Source of the DNA: Amycolatopsis lurida
Lineage (GTDB): Bacteria > Actinomycetota > Actinomycetes > Mycobacteriales > Pseudonocardiaceae
Direction of reading: 5' to 3'
Length of the DNA: 64,000 nt
NCBI RefSeq assembly: GCF_900105055.1
Contig: NZ_FNTA01000004.1
Coordinates: forward strand, 1,984,001 to 2,048,000
Positions within the stretch are counted from its first letter, which is position 1, and every line of letters starts with the position of its first letter. Shown piece by piece: positions 1 to 8,948 of the stretch. The translations under genes were made by a program, and so were the position numbers. Below the pieces are notes generated by a model. It had not been told where the DNA came from, did no database searches, and saw nothing but the letters and a program-made list of their open reading frames with translations.

Positions 1-3000
1 AGGTTCCCGCCCTCGCCGACGACCTTCACCCGGAGCTGGTTGCCGTTGACGCGCAGGGCGTCGTTGGCCTTGTCGCCCGCGTCCGCGTGGGACTCGTTCT
101 CGGCCTTGACGTAGGTGCCGATGCCGCCGTTCCACAGCAGCTCGACCGGCGCCAGCAGGATCGCCTGCATGAGGTCGTTCGGCGCCAGTTTCGTGACGTC
201 CTCGCCGAGGCCGAGCGCCTCGCGGACCTGAGGGCTGATCGGGATCGTCTTCGCCGACCGCGAATAGACCCCGCCGCCCTCGCTGATCAGCGCGCGGTCG
301 TAGTCCTCCCACGACGACCGCGGCAGGTCGAACAGCCTGCGCCGCTCGGCGAACGAGGTCGCCGAATCCGGGTTCGGGTCGAGGAAGATGTGCATGTGGT
401 TGAAGGCGGCCACGAGCCGGATGTGCTCCGAGAGCAGCATGCCGTTGCCGAAGACGTCACCCATCATGTCGCCGATGCCGACGACGGTGAAGTCCTCGGT
501 CTGGGTGTCCTTGCCCAGCTCGCGGAAGTTGCGTTTGACGCTCTCCCAAGCACCCTTCGCGGTGATGCCCATGGCCTTGTGGTCGTACCCGACCGAGCCA
601 CCGGACGCGAAGGCGTCACCGAGCCAGAACCCGTAGTTCGCCGAGACCTCGTTCGCGATGTCGGAGAACTTCGCGGTCCCCTTGTCCGCCGCGACCACGA
701 GGTAGCTGTCGTCGCCGTCGTGGCGGACCACCCGCGGCGCCGGGACGGTCCTGCCCTCGACGCGGTTGTCGGTCACGTCCAGCAGGCCGGAGATGAACAT
801 CCGGTAGCAGGCGATGCCCTCGTTCAGCTGGGCGTCGCGGTCCAGGCCGGGGTCGCCGGTGGCCGTCGGCGGGCGCTTCACGACGAAGCCGCCCTTCGCG
901 CCGACAGGCACGATGACCGCGTTCTTGACCGCCTGCGCCTTGACCAGGCCGAGGATCTCCGTGCGGAAGTCCTCCCGGCGGTCGGACCACCGCAGGCCAC
1001 CACGCGCGACGTCGCCGAAGCGCAGGTGCACACCCTCGATCCGCGGCGAGTACACGAAGATCTCGTACTTCGGCCGTGGCTCGGGCAGCTCGGGCACCGC
1101 GCTCGGGTCGAGCTTGAGCGCGAGATACTGGCGGGAGTTCCCGTCCTCGTCGGTGACGTGGTAGTTCGTGCGCAGCGTGGCGAGGATGACCGACATCAGC
1201 CGCCGCAGGATCCGGTCTTCGTCGAGGCTCGTCACCTCGTCGACCAGCTTGCCGATCTCGGTGGTGAGCTGGTCGGCCTGGGACGCGCGGGCCTCGTCGC
1301 CGAGCGCGAGGTCGAAACGGGTCTCGAACAGCCGCACCAGCGCGGTGGCGATGTCGGTGTGCGCGAGGACGGTGTTCTCGATGTACTCCTGCGAGAACGG
1401 GATCTTCGTCTGGCGCAGATACCGCGAGTAGGCCCGCAGGATGGCCGCCTGGCGCCAGGTGAGCCCGGCGCGCAGGACGAGGCCGTTGAAGCCGTCGACC
1501 TCGCAGTCGCCGCGCCAGGCGGCGTGGAAGGCGTCCTGGAAGCGGGTGCGGAGGTCGCTGTCCGCGTGGTCGAGGACCTGCGGGTCGATGCGCAGGCCGA
1601 AGTCGTAGATCCACGACCGGCCGCCGTCCTCGCGGCGCAGTTCGTACGGCCGTTCGTCGACGACCTCGACGCCCATCCGCTGCAGGACCGGGAGCACCTG
1701 TGAGAGGGTGACGCCCTCACCGCGCAGGTACAGCTTGAAGCGCCGCTCCCCCGCCTCCGCGTCGGCGGGCAGGTAGAACGACATCGACAGGTCGCCTTCG
1801 TCGGTCAGCGACTCCAGGGCACGGAGGTCCGCGAGCGCTTCGAGCGCGGTGAAGTCCTCCTTGTAGCCCTCGGGGAACACCGCGGCGAACCGCTGCCCCT
1901 GCTCGCCGGCGGACTCTTCGCCCATCAGGCCGAGCGCGGCGCCGCTGTCCCCGGCGCGCCCGCGGCGTTCGGCGAGGATCGCCTCGACCATCCGGTCGTC
2001 CCAGCTGCGGACGGCCTCGTTGAGCCGGTCCTGGATGCGGAGGGTGTCCGGTTCGGACCGCTGCGACGGATCGGTGTGCACGATGAAGTGCACCTGCGCG
2101 AGCACGGTCTCACCGATGCGCGCGCTGTACTCCAGTTGCGTGCCTTCGAGTTCTTCGAGCAGGACCTCCTGCATCGCGAGCCGCGAACGGGTCGTGTAGC
2201 GGTCACGCGGGAGGTACACGAGGCACGAGTAGAAGCGGCCGTACGGGTCGCGGCGCAGGAACAGGCGCAGCCGCCGGCGATCCGAAAGCGCGATCGCGCC
2301 CGTCGTCGTCGAGTACAGCGAGTCGGTGTCGGCCGAGAACAGGTCCGCGCGCGGCCAGTTCTGCAGCACTTCGAGCATCCGCTGGCCGGAGAAGGACTCC
2401 ATCGGGAAGCCCGCGCGGTGGATGACCTCGCGGACCCGGTTGCAGACCACCGGGATGTCGAGCACGTTCTCGTGCAGCGCGGTGGTGGTGAACATGCCGA
2501 GGAAGCGGTGCTCGCCAGTGACGTTTCCGTTGTCGTCAAAGGTTTTCACACCGACGTAGTACGGATACACCGGACGGTGCACCGTGGACGGCGCGCTCGC
2601 CTGGGTCAGCACCAGCAGCGTCGGCGCGAGCGCGGACGCCGCGGTGTCCGGACCGGCGGTGAGGCTGCGCGCGGCCAGGCTGTCCTGGCGCAGCACGCCG
2701 AGCCCGGTGGCGAGCACCGCGCGCAGGGCGGGCTCGTCGCTGTCCGGGTGCGGGTTGTCGATCAGCTCGTAGCGGCGGTAACCGAGGAAGGTGAAGTGGC
2801 CGTCGGCCAGCCAGCGCAGCAGCCGGGCGCCCTCGGCGACCTCGTGCGCGGGCAGCCGTGGCGGGTTCCCGTCCAGCTCGTCGGCGAGACGGCGCGCCGT
2901 CTCCGCCATCTTGTCGGTGTCCTCGACGACCTCGCGCACGTCACCCAGCACCGACGACAGCCGGTTGTCCAGCTCACGGGCACGGTTCGGGTCCGTCACC

Positions 3001-3539
3001 AGGTCGATCTCGATGTACATCCACGACTCGGCGGCCGAATTCGCCGGCGGCTCCGCCGGGTCGGCGTCCGGGTGGACCTCCAGCAGCTCACCGGTCAGAT
3101 CCCGGCTCACCACGACGATCGGGTGCACGATGCGCTGCACCTGCACCCCGTCCCGCGCGAACTCGGCCGCGACGGAATCCACCAGGTACGGCATGTCGTC
3201 CGTGACGACCTGCACGACGGTCGCCTCACGCGTCCAGCCGTCTTCGGGCCCCGTCGGGTTCAGCAACCGCACCGCGGGGCGGCCGGGCATCCGGTCCTTC
3301 GCGAGCTGCAGATGCGAACGGACGGCGCCGACGAGGTCGACCGGGTCGTCACCGAGAATCTCTTCGGCCGGGATGTGCCGGTAGTACAAGCGGATCAAGT
3401 CGCCGATCTCCGGGGCGTATGCCGCGGCGGCGTCGATCAGGTCGTCCCGGATCTGCTCCGGGTTCGCCGACCGGCGCCGGGCGCCATCCTCGGTGCCGAC
3501 ATCTTTTCCGGGCGGGGACGAGACTCCCGTCGAGCTCAT
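1..3539 (-). CDS. gdh: NAD-specific glutamate dehydrogenase, large (180-kDa) class, 3' end cut by window
   Basis: Oxidative deamination of glutamate to 2-oxoglutarate with NAD in the cytoplasm. About 1180 N-terminal and central residues of an expected 1600 or so are visible; the gene runs off the left edge. The N-terminal regulatory part carries VVTDDMPYLVDSV, typical of this class. The catalytic part has the substrate-binding run GAKGGFVVK (about 876-903) and the NAD-binding glycine-rich run VVGIGDMMGDVFGNGM (about 430-480), and the last visible residues RVKVVGEGGN also fit the family. The start is the ATG at 3539, just after a stop-rich stretch. No frameshift is seen. Long open frames on the opposite strand here are high-GC shadows. 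Identification is from family motifs; confidence is high. Confidence 0.95.
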   Translation of the reverse strand, partial: MSSTGVSSPPGKDVGTEDGARRRSANPEQIRDDLIDAAAAYAPEIGDLIRLYYRHIPAEEILGDDPVDLVGAVRSHLQLAKDRMPGRPAVRLLNPTGPEDGWTREATVVQVVTDDMPYLVDSVAAEFARDGVQVQRIVHPIVVVSRDLTGELLEVHPDADPAEPPANSAAESWMYIEIDLVTDPNRARELDNRLSSVLGDVREVVEDTDKMAETARRLADELDGNPPRLPAHEVAEGARLLRWLADGHFTFLGYRRYELIDNPHPDSDEPALRAVLATGLGVLRQDSLAARSLTAGPDTAASALAPTLLVLTQASAPSTVHRPVYPYYVGVKTFDDNGNVTGEHRFLGMFTTTALHENVLDIPVVCNRVREVIHRAGFPMESFSGQRMLEVLQNWPRADLFSADTDSLYSTTTGAIALSDRRRLRLFLRRDPYGRFYSCLVYLPRDRYTTRSRLAMQEVLLEELEGTQLEYSARIGETVLAQVHFIVHTDPSQRSEPDTLRIQDRLNEAVRSWDDRMVEAILAERRGRAGDSGAALGLMGEESAGEQGQRFAAVFPEGYKEDFTALEALADLRALESLTDEGDLSMSFYLPADAEAGERRFKLYLRGEGVTLSQVLPVLQRMGVEVVDERPYELRREDGGRSWIYDFGLRIDPQVLDHADSDLRTRFQDAFHAAWRGDCEVDGFNGLVLRAGLTWRQAAILRAYSRYLRQTKIPFSQEYIENTVLAHTDIATALVRLFETRFDLALGDEARASQADQLTTEIGKLVDEVTSLDEDRILRRLMSVILATLRTNYHVTDEDGNSRQYLALKLDPSAVPELPEPRPKYEIFVYSPRIEGVHLRFGDVARGGLRWSDRREDFRTEILGLVKAQAVKNAVIVPVGAKGGFVVKRPPTATGDPGLDRDAQLNEGIACYRMFISGLLDVTDNRVEGRTVPAPRVVRHDGDDSYLVVAADKGTAKFSDIANEVSANYGFWLGDAFASGGSVGYDHKAMGITAKGAWESVKRNFRELGKDTQTEDFTVVGIGDMMGDVFGNGMLLSEHIRLVAAFNHMHIFLDPNPDSATSFAERRRLFDLPRSSWEDYDRALISEGGGVYSRSAKTIPISPQVREALGLGEDVTKLAPNDLMQAILLAPVELLWNGGIGTYVKAENESHADAGDKANDALRVNGNQLRVKVVGEGGN

Positions 3540-3540
3540 T

Positions 3541-3886
3541 TGAGGCAACTCTCCACTGTAGCGAGATTGACACCGCGACCGGCACGACTCTGTACCGGCC
3601 CAGACCCAACCTACAGCTCCGGACGGTCGGCTCCACAAGGCCGGGTCCTTCCCGGCCGTCGAAGATTTCCCTGCTCAGATACCGGAATCGCCGTGATCGG
3701 TTCAGCTACTCACGGGTCACATCGGCGGTCTGTCCGGACCTCGCCGCGACCCGCCGCACCGGGGTGACCAGCACCCATTGCCACACGGTGCCGCTTCGGG
3801 CGATCTCATCCGGCCGACTGAATCGTTCAAGTCGGTAGCCGCTTCCACCGGGGTGGGAGCAAGGGACCTTTGCTACCGCGCCCGGG
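3541..3886. other. Intergenic region upstream of gdh
   Basis: 346 bases without a convincing gene. It must hold the gdh promoter and leader. Near its left end, at 3858-3874, is a short imperfect palindrome (AGCAAGGGACCTTTGCT) directly after the stop of the neighbouring minus-strand gene, suitable as a weak terminator. No other structure was recognised. Confidence 0.5.
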
Positions 3887-6430
3887 TCAGTCGCTGCCGT
3901 TGGCTCGGTGCCGGTCGTGGCCGTTGACGGGACGCTTTCCCGAGTCCTGGGAGCCGAGCTGTTTCACGAGGGCGGCGGCACTGGCGGTGCCCGCCTGGTG
4001 CTCCGCGAGGGCGCGGGCGAGCAGGTCGGCGAGACCGGCGTCCGGCGGCGGTTCGTCCTCGGCGATCGCCCGGGCGTAGCTCTCCGGGAACGGCGTGATC
4101 GGACGCCAGGAGCCGGTGTCGGTCAGCGGGTCCAACGCCGGCGGCATCCGCAACCGCGGCAGCCACGGATCCGCGACCTCTTCCTTGGCGCTCGGCTGAG
4201 AGCCTTCCCCGGCCCCGCCCGCCTGCGACGGCGCCGGGTCCTCCCGAGGCGGCGGCGCGAGCGGGACGGCGGGTTCGCCGTACTCGACCGGAGGCTGTTC
4301 CCGGCGGGCACGGCCGGTGCCGGCGCGTTCTTCGGCGAAGGGTTCGGGGGCGGGTTCGGGGCGCACGGGATCCGCGGCGCCGTCCGCGCGACGCCGGCCA
4401 CCGCCCTGTCCGCCCGTGCTCGAGATCCCGAGCCGGTCCAAGACCGATTTCGCCGCCACGGAACCGTGTTCGGCGTCGTGCCTGGTCTTGCGCGAGACCG
4501 GCGCCGAGGACCGGCGCGCCCGCTCTTCGGCCGCCCACTCGTCGCTCTCCCACAACGGCGCGGCGGTGCCCGGCGGCCGGTTCTCCGCCGCCACGCGCGG
4601 CCGTGGTTCGGCGGCGGGCTCGGGAGCGAGCAGCAGTTCCGGCAGGACGGGCTCCGACGCCGCGGCGGGCATCGGCTCCTCCGCCCGGCGCCGCGTGACC
4701 GGAGCCGGCGTTTCCGGCCTGGCGCTCGCCGGTTCGGGAGCGACGGTCTCGCGAGCCGCGGGCTCCTCCTGACGGCGACGGCGCACAGGCTCCGGTTCCG
4801 GGCGCGCGACCGGCTCGGGGCGCGGCATCGGTTCGGGGCGCGACACGGGCTCCGGCTTCGGCGGGGGCATCAGTTTCGGCGCGACCGGTTCCGCCTTGGG
4901 CTCGAACCTGATCGACGGCTTGGCCTTCTTCGGCACCCGACGGCGCCAGTCGCTGTCGGACGCCACCGCTTCCCTGGCGGGTTCGGGGCGGGACGGCGGC
5001 TTCAGCACCGGCGCTTCGCTCTTTTCCGCGACCGGCGCCACGGGCGGCACCACCGGGCTCGGCTCCGCGGCGGGGCGCGGAGGCTCGACCGGCGTGTACC
5101 GCGCCGGCGCGGATTCCGCATGCCTGCTCTGCCGCGTGGGCCGCGGTGGTTCACGGCGAATCGGCGGCTCGGCCGCGGCCCGCTTCGGGGGCGTCACGTC
5201 GATCGCCGGGATCACCGCGGTCACCTCGGCCGGTTCCGGTGTGGGAACGGGGGCCGCGGCGGCGGACGGCCGCGCGGCGACGGCACGCAGGACGTCGTCG
5301 AGGTCGACGGCGGCGTTTTCGGCCGCGCCGAATTCGCCGACCAGGACGTTGCACGCTTGCCTGCGCGCACGGGCGTGCAGATGTTCGGCGGCACGCGAAC
5401 GGTGCAGGCAGCCGATGGCCTCCTCGGCCCGGCCGAGCCGTTCCTCGATTTGCGCGAGCTCCAGCCACAGCCGTGCCGTGACGGCGTGCAGGTTGTGGTC
5501 CTCGGCTCCCGCGACCGCCTCACGGACGAGCATTCCCGCGGCTTCACCGGATCCCGCGGGCAGCAGGACACGAGTCGCCACCGCCAGCCGCAGCCACGCG
5601 GCAGGCGCGATCCCGGCGGCCCGGACGGGTGCGTCGAGGATCGGCTGCGCGACCTCCAGCGCCATCTCCGTGTCGCCCCGGTCCAGCAACGTGCAGACGA
5701 GTTGCAGGATCAGCCTGATCCGGACGAGACCGCCGTCGTCGTCGGGATTTCCGAGCTTTTCGAGCATGCCGAGCCCGGTCCGCGCGGCGTCGGCGGCCGA
5801 CGTCAGGTCACCGTGCCGTCGCCGGTGTGCCGAAACTCCGACCCGCAGCAGCGCGCGGATCAGCAACTGGGAATCCGCCGTCATCGAGCCGTCGCCGAGC
5901 ACGAGCTTGTCCGCCTCGGCGAGCACGCGGTCCAGTTCCGTCTTGCGGCCGAACTGCGCCAAGCAGCCCACGAGGTGACACAACGCCTCCGCCCGGTGCG
6001 ACGCCGAAACCGCCGGATCCGCCAGCAACGGACGCAGCGCCGCCAGGCCTGTCAGCGGGATGCCCACGCTGCGCGCGCAGACCGCCAGGTCGATCCTCAG
6101 CCGGGCGGCGATGTCGCCGTAGCCCGCGTGTTCCGCGGCCCGCAGGGCGGCCACGGCGCGGCCGACCGTCCGGGGACGGCCGCCGAGCCGCACCCGGGCG
6201 CTCACCACCAGGCTCTCCGCGCGGATCCACTGTTCGTCGGCACCGGCGGCCTCGGCGAGCGCGGCCGCGCGCTCCCCGAGGACCAGTGCGAGCTCGGGCG
6301 CCCTCAAGTGCAGGGCGTCCGCGCGTTCGATCAACCTGCCGACAGCGGACAGGGTTCCCCCGGTGGCAGCCGTCCGCCCACCCACCATGGTGGTGGGCGA
6401 GCCCGGCCGTTGGCGCTTGCTGGCTTCCAC
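3887..6430 (-). CDS. Large helical-repeat protein with proline/arginine/glutamate-rich tail, function unknown
   Basis: 847 aa. The first ~370 residues are Ala/Leu-rich amphipathic helices resembling TPR/solenoid repeats; residues ~390-780 are low-complexity, rich in Pro, Glu, Arg and Ala with many PEP and RPE runs, then a short ordered tail. No signal peptide or membrane segment is seen, so a cytoplasmic scaffold is likely. I do not recognise a catalytic motif. The chosen start is GTG at 6430, 17 nt after the ettA stop, with GGGGG upstream; an ATG 14 codons later is the alternative. The short gap suggests co-transcription with ettA. An antisense frame of 855 aa over the same DNA is a codon-bias shadow. 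Confidence 0.75.
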   Translation of the reverse strand: MEASKRQRPGSPTTMVGGRTAATGGTLSAVGRLIERADALHLRAPELALVLGERAAALAEAAGADEQWIRAESLVVSARVRLGGRPRTVGRAVAALRAAEHAGYGDIAARLRIDLAVCARSVGIPLTGLAALRPLLADPAVSASHRAEALCHLVGCLAQFGRKTELDRVLAEADKLVLGDGSMTADSQLLIRALLRVGVSAHRRRHGDLTSAADAARTGLGMLEKLGNPDDDGGLVRIRLILQLVCTLLDRGDTEMALEVAQPILDAPVRAAGIAPAAWLRLAVATRVLLPAGSGEAAGMLVREAVAGAEDHNLHAVTARLWLELAQIEERLGRAEEAIGCLHRSRAAEHLHARARRQACNVLVGEFGAAENAAVDLDDVLRAVAARPSAAAAPVPTPEPAEVTAVIPAIDVTPPKRAAAEPPIRREPPRPTRQSRHAESAPARYTPVEPPRPAAEPSPVVPPVAPVAEKSEAPVLKPPSRPEPAREAVASDSDWRRRVPKKAKPSIRFEPKAEPVAPKLMPPPKPEPVSRPEPMPRPEPVARPEPEPVRRRRQEEPAARETVAPEPASARPETPAPVTRRRAEEPMPAAASEPVLPELLLAPEPAAEPRPRVAAENRPPGTAAPLWESDEWAAEERARRSSAPVSRKTRHDAEHGSVAAKSVLDRLGISSTGGQGGGRRRADGAADPVRPEPAPEPFAEERAGTGRARREQPPVEYGEPAVPLAPPPREDPAPSQAGGAGEGSQPSAKEEVADPWLPRLRMPPALDPLTDTGSWRPITPFPESYARAIAEDEPPPDAGLADLLARALAEHQAGTASAAALVKQLGSQDSGKRPVNGHDRHRANGSD

Positions 6431-6446
6431 GGGGAACCCCCGGCCC

Positions 6447-8123
6447 TCAGTCGCGGGTCAGCTTGCGATGGGTGACGCGGTGCGGACGAGCCGCCTCGGC
6501 ACCGAGACGTTCGACCTTGTTCTTCTCGTAGCCCTCGAAGTTACCTTCGAACCAGAACCATTGCGAGGGGTTCTCGTCCGTACCTTCCCAGGCGAGGATG
6601 TGCGTCGCGACCCGGTCGAGGAACCACCGGTCGTGCGAGATGACCACGGCGCAGCCGGGGAACTGCTCGAGAGCGTTCTCCAGCGAGCCCAGGGTCTCGA
6701 CGTCCAGGTCGTTCGTCGGCTCGTCGAGCAGGATCAGGTTCCCGCCCTGTTTGAGGGTCAGCGCCAGGTTCAGCCGGTTGCGCTCGCCACCGGAGAGCAC
6801 ACCCGCCGGCTTCTGCTGGTCCGGCCCCTTGAAACCGAACGCGCTGACGTAGGCACGCGAGGGCATTTCGGTCTGCCCGACGTGGATGTAGTCCAGCTTG
6901 TCCGAAACCACCTCCCATACCGTCTTCTTCGGGTCGATCCCGCCGCGGTTCTGGTCCACATAGGACAGTTTGACCGTCTCGCCGATCTTGACGCGGCCGT
7001 CGTCCGGCTCCTCGAGCCCGACGATCGTCTTGAACAGGGTCGTCTTGCCGACACCGTTCGGCCCGATCACGCCGACGATGCCGTTGCGCGGCAGGTCGAA
7101 CGACAGCCCGTCGATCAGCACACGGTCGTCGAAACCCTTGCGCAGCTTCTCGACCTCGACGACCACGCTGCCCAGCCGGGGCCCCGGCGGGATCTGGATC
7201 TCTTCGAAGTCGAGCTTGCGGTGCTTGTCCGCCTCCGCGGCCATCTCCTCGTAGCGGTCGAGCCGGGACCGCGACTTGGTCTGGCGTGCCTTGGCGTTGG
7301 ACCGGACCCAGTCGAGCTCGGACTTCAGCCGCTTGGCGAGCTTGGCGTCCTTCTTGCCCTGGACCTCGAGGCGCTCGCGCTTCTTCTCCAGGTACGTGGA
7401 GTAGTTGCCCTCGTAGCCGACGACGCGGCCGCGGTCGAGCTCCATGATCCACTCGGCGACGTTGTCCAGGAAGTACCGGTCGTGGGTGACGGCGAGGACG
7501 GCGCCGGCGTAGTTCGCCAGGAACTGTTCCAGCCACAGCACGCTTTCGGCGTCCAGATGGTTGGTGGGCTCGTCGAGGAGCAGCAGGTCGGGCGCGGACA
7601 GGAGCAGCTTGCACAGCGCGACCCGGCGGCGCTCACCACCGGAGAGGTGGGTGACCGGCTCGTCCGGCGGCGGGCAGCGAAGCGCGTCCATGGCCTGCTC
7701 GACCGTGGAGTCGATCTCCCACGCGTCGGCGTGGTCGAGCTCCTCCTGGAGCTTGCCCATCTCCTCCATGAGCTCGTCGCTGTAGTCGGTCGCCATGAGC
7801 TCGGCGACCTCGTTGAAGCGGTTGAGCTTGACCTTGATGTCGCCAAGGCCCTCTTCGACGTTTTCGCGGACGGTCTTTTCCTCGTTGAGCTCCGGCTCCT
7901 GCATGAGGATGCCGACGCTGGCGCCAGGCTGGAGGAAGGCTTCGCCGTTGCTGGCCTGCTCGATCCCCGCCATGATCTTCAGAACGGTGGACTTACCCGC
8001 GCCGTTCGGCCCCACCACGCCGATCTTGGCGCCGGGGTAGAACGCGGTGCTGACGTCGTCGAGGATGACCTTGTCCCCAACGGTCTTGCGCACCTTCTTC
8101 ATGGTGTAGATGAACTCGGCCAT
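6447..8123 (-). CDS. ettA: Energy-dependent translational throttle protein, ABC-F ATPase
   Basis: 558 aa ABC-F protein with two ATP-binding cassettes and no membrane domain; it gates the first steps of translation elongation at the ribosomal E site according to ATP/ADP ratio. Visible motifs: Walker A GPNGAGKST near residue 40, signature LSGGERRRVAL, Walker B LLLLDEPTNHLDAES near 185; then the ABC-F linker (KKRERLEVQGKKDAKLAKRL), a second Walker A GPNGVGKTT near 350 and LLDEPTNDLD near 470. It begins MAEFIYTMKKV, as in other actinobacterial EttA proteins, and has the usual length. The gene immediately precedes the 847-aa solenoid protein on the same strand. Confidence 0.95.
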   Translation of the reverse strand: MAEFIYTMKKVRKTVGDKVILDDVSTAFYPGAKIGVVGPNGAGKSTVLKIMAGIEQASNGEAFLQPGASVGILMQEPELNEEKTVRENVEEGLGDIKVKLNRFNEVAELMATDYSDELMEEMGKLQEELDHADAWEIDSTVEQAMDALRCPPPDEPVTHLSGGERRRVALCKLLLSAPDLLLLDEPTNHLDAESVLWLEQFLANYAGAVLAVTHDRYFLDNVAEWIMELDRGRVVGYEGNYSTYLEKKRERLEVQGKKDAKLAKRLKSELDWVRSNAKARQTKSRSRLDRYEEMAAEADKHRKLDFEEIQIPPGPRLGSVVVEVEKLRKGFDDRVLIDGLSFDLPRNGIVGVIGPNGVGKTTLFKTIVGLEEPDDGRVKIGETVKLSYVDQNRGGIDPKKTVWEVVSDKLDYIHVGQTEMPSRAYVSAFGFKGPDQQKPAGVLSGGERNRLNLALTLKQGGNLILLDEPTNDLDVETLGSLENALEQFPGCAVVISHDRWFLDRVATHILAWEGTDENPSQWFWFEGNFEGYEKNKVERLGAEAARPHRVTHRKLTRD

Positions 8124-8219
8124 GCGAACGATCGTAGAGCGAGGCGATCGTGGCCTTGACGGCGGTCACCACCGAGCTACCGACAGTCAGCCCGATATCA
8201 CTGAGTGAGCATCGGAACC

Positions 8220-8675
8220 TCACCCCACGGGCGCCTCCTCCAGCGCGGTGACCATGGGATTCCCGACGGGCGGCGACACCGGCGGGATCGCTCTCGGCCG
8301 GTCACGTCCCATCCGGTGGATCTCGGCCGAGCAGCGCGCCAGGTTGGGGCCGATGGAGAAGGCCTCAAGCTCAGGTAGACCCAGAGGTGCCGGGATCTCC
8401 TCCTCGGTCTCGGCGCCACGCAGCCGCCCGGCCACGATCACCGGGTCGCCCTTGCTCAGGCAGGAGAACGCCGCCATCGCCAGCTTGCGCCAGCAGGTGA
8501 CCTTGACCGCGAGCTGCCGCCCCTCTCCCCACTCCCCTCTTTCCTTGTCGTAGCGGCGTTCGACACTCCGCAGGCCGAACGACACGACGTCGTGCCCGTG
8601 CACCCGCTCCGGGTGGTGGACCGGTTCGCTGGTCAGGTTGCCGATCATGGTCACCCACGTTTCGCCCATCGCCAT
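8220..8675 (-). CDS. ssb: Single-stranded DNA-binding protein paralogue (SsbB-like)
   Basis: 151 aa OB-fold protein binding single-stranded DNA. It opens with ETWVTMIGNLTSEPVHH, the typical first strand of bacterial SSBs, followed by FGLRSVERRYDKERGEW and the core VTCWRKLAMAAFSCLSKGDPVIVAGRL. The C-terminus ends in EEAPVG and lacks the acidic DDDIPF tip, so it is probably the second, non-essential actinobacterial SSB rather than the replicative one. Start ATG at 8675 follows GAAGGGCGAG; a GTG one codon earlier and an ATG two codons later are alternatives. Two perfect DnaA-type boxes lie about 100-140 nt upstream. Confidence 0.9.
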   Translation of the reverse strand: MAMGETWVTMIGNLTSEPVHHPERVHGHDVVSFGLRSVERRYDKERGEWGEGRQLAVKVTCWRKLAMAAFSCLSKGDPVIVAGRLRGAETEEEIPAPLGLPELEAFSIGPNLARCSAEIHRMGRDRPRAIPPVSPPVGNPMVTALEEAPVG

Positions 8676-8948
8676 CACACTCGCCCTTCTCCTCGTTCCG
8701 GGACCTTCCCGGCGTTTCCCTTGAACACAGATTGCCTCGGACTCAAGGGCGAAAAGGGACGAAAACCGGATCTGTGGACAACTCCGGTCGGGGTGGGCTT
8801 CCTGTGGACAACTCGGCGGAGGAAAGCGCCGGCTGTCGGAGGGTTGTGGTAGCGGGGGGCGGGGCGGGTTCGTGAAGGGCGATACGAAGGCGGCAGCAGG
8901 TTGCGAAAGCCGCTTTCGCGACACGGCCTCTGTTCGTCAGGCCGACGT
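8676..8948. promoter_or_regulatory. Region upstream of ssb with two DnaA-type boxes and a hairpin
   Basis: Two perfect TGTGGACAA sequences (complement TTGTCCACA, the high-GC DnaA box) lie at 8773-8781 and 8803-8811, same orientation and 30 bp (about three helical turns) apart. A palindrome at 8900-8922 (GTTGCGAAAGC/CGCTTTCGCGAC) follows the stop of the CopD/CtaG gene and could terminate it; the same palindrome family recurs at 62789-62841. No gene is visible here. Confidence 0.55.

Noticed and set aside
87..1703. Large plus-strand frame opposite gdh
   Set aside because: The minus strand contains clear glutamate dehydrogenase motifs over the same bases.
3908..6475. An 855-aa plus-strand frame opposite the proline-rich protein
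   Set aside because: Arg/Gly-rich low-complexity text without domains; the minus-strand frame has the better codon pattern and spacing to ettA.
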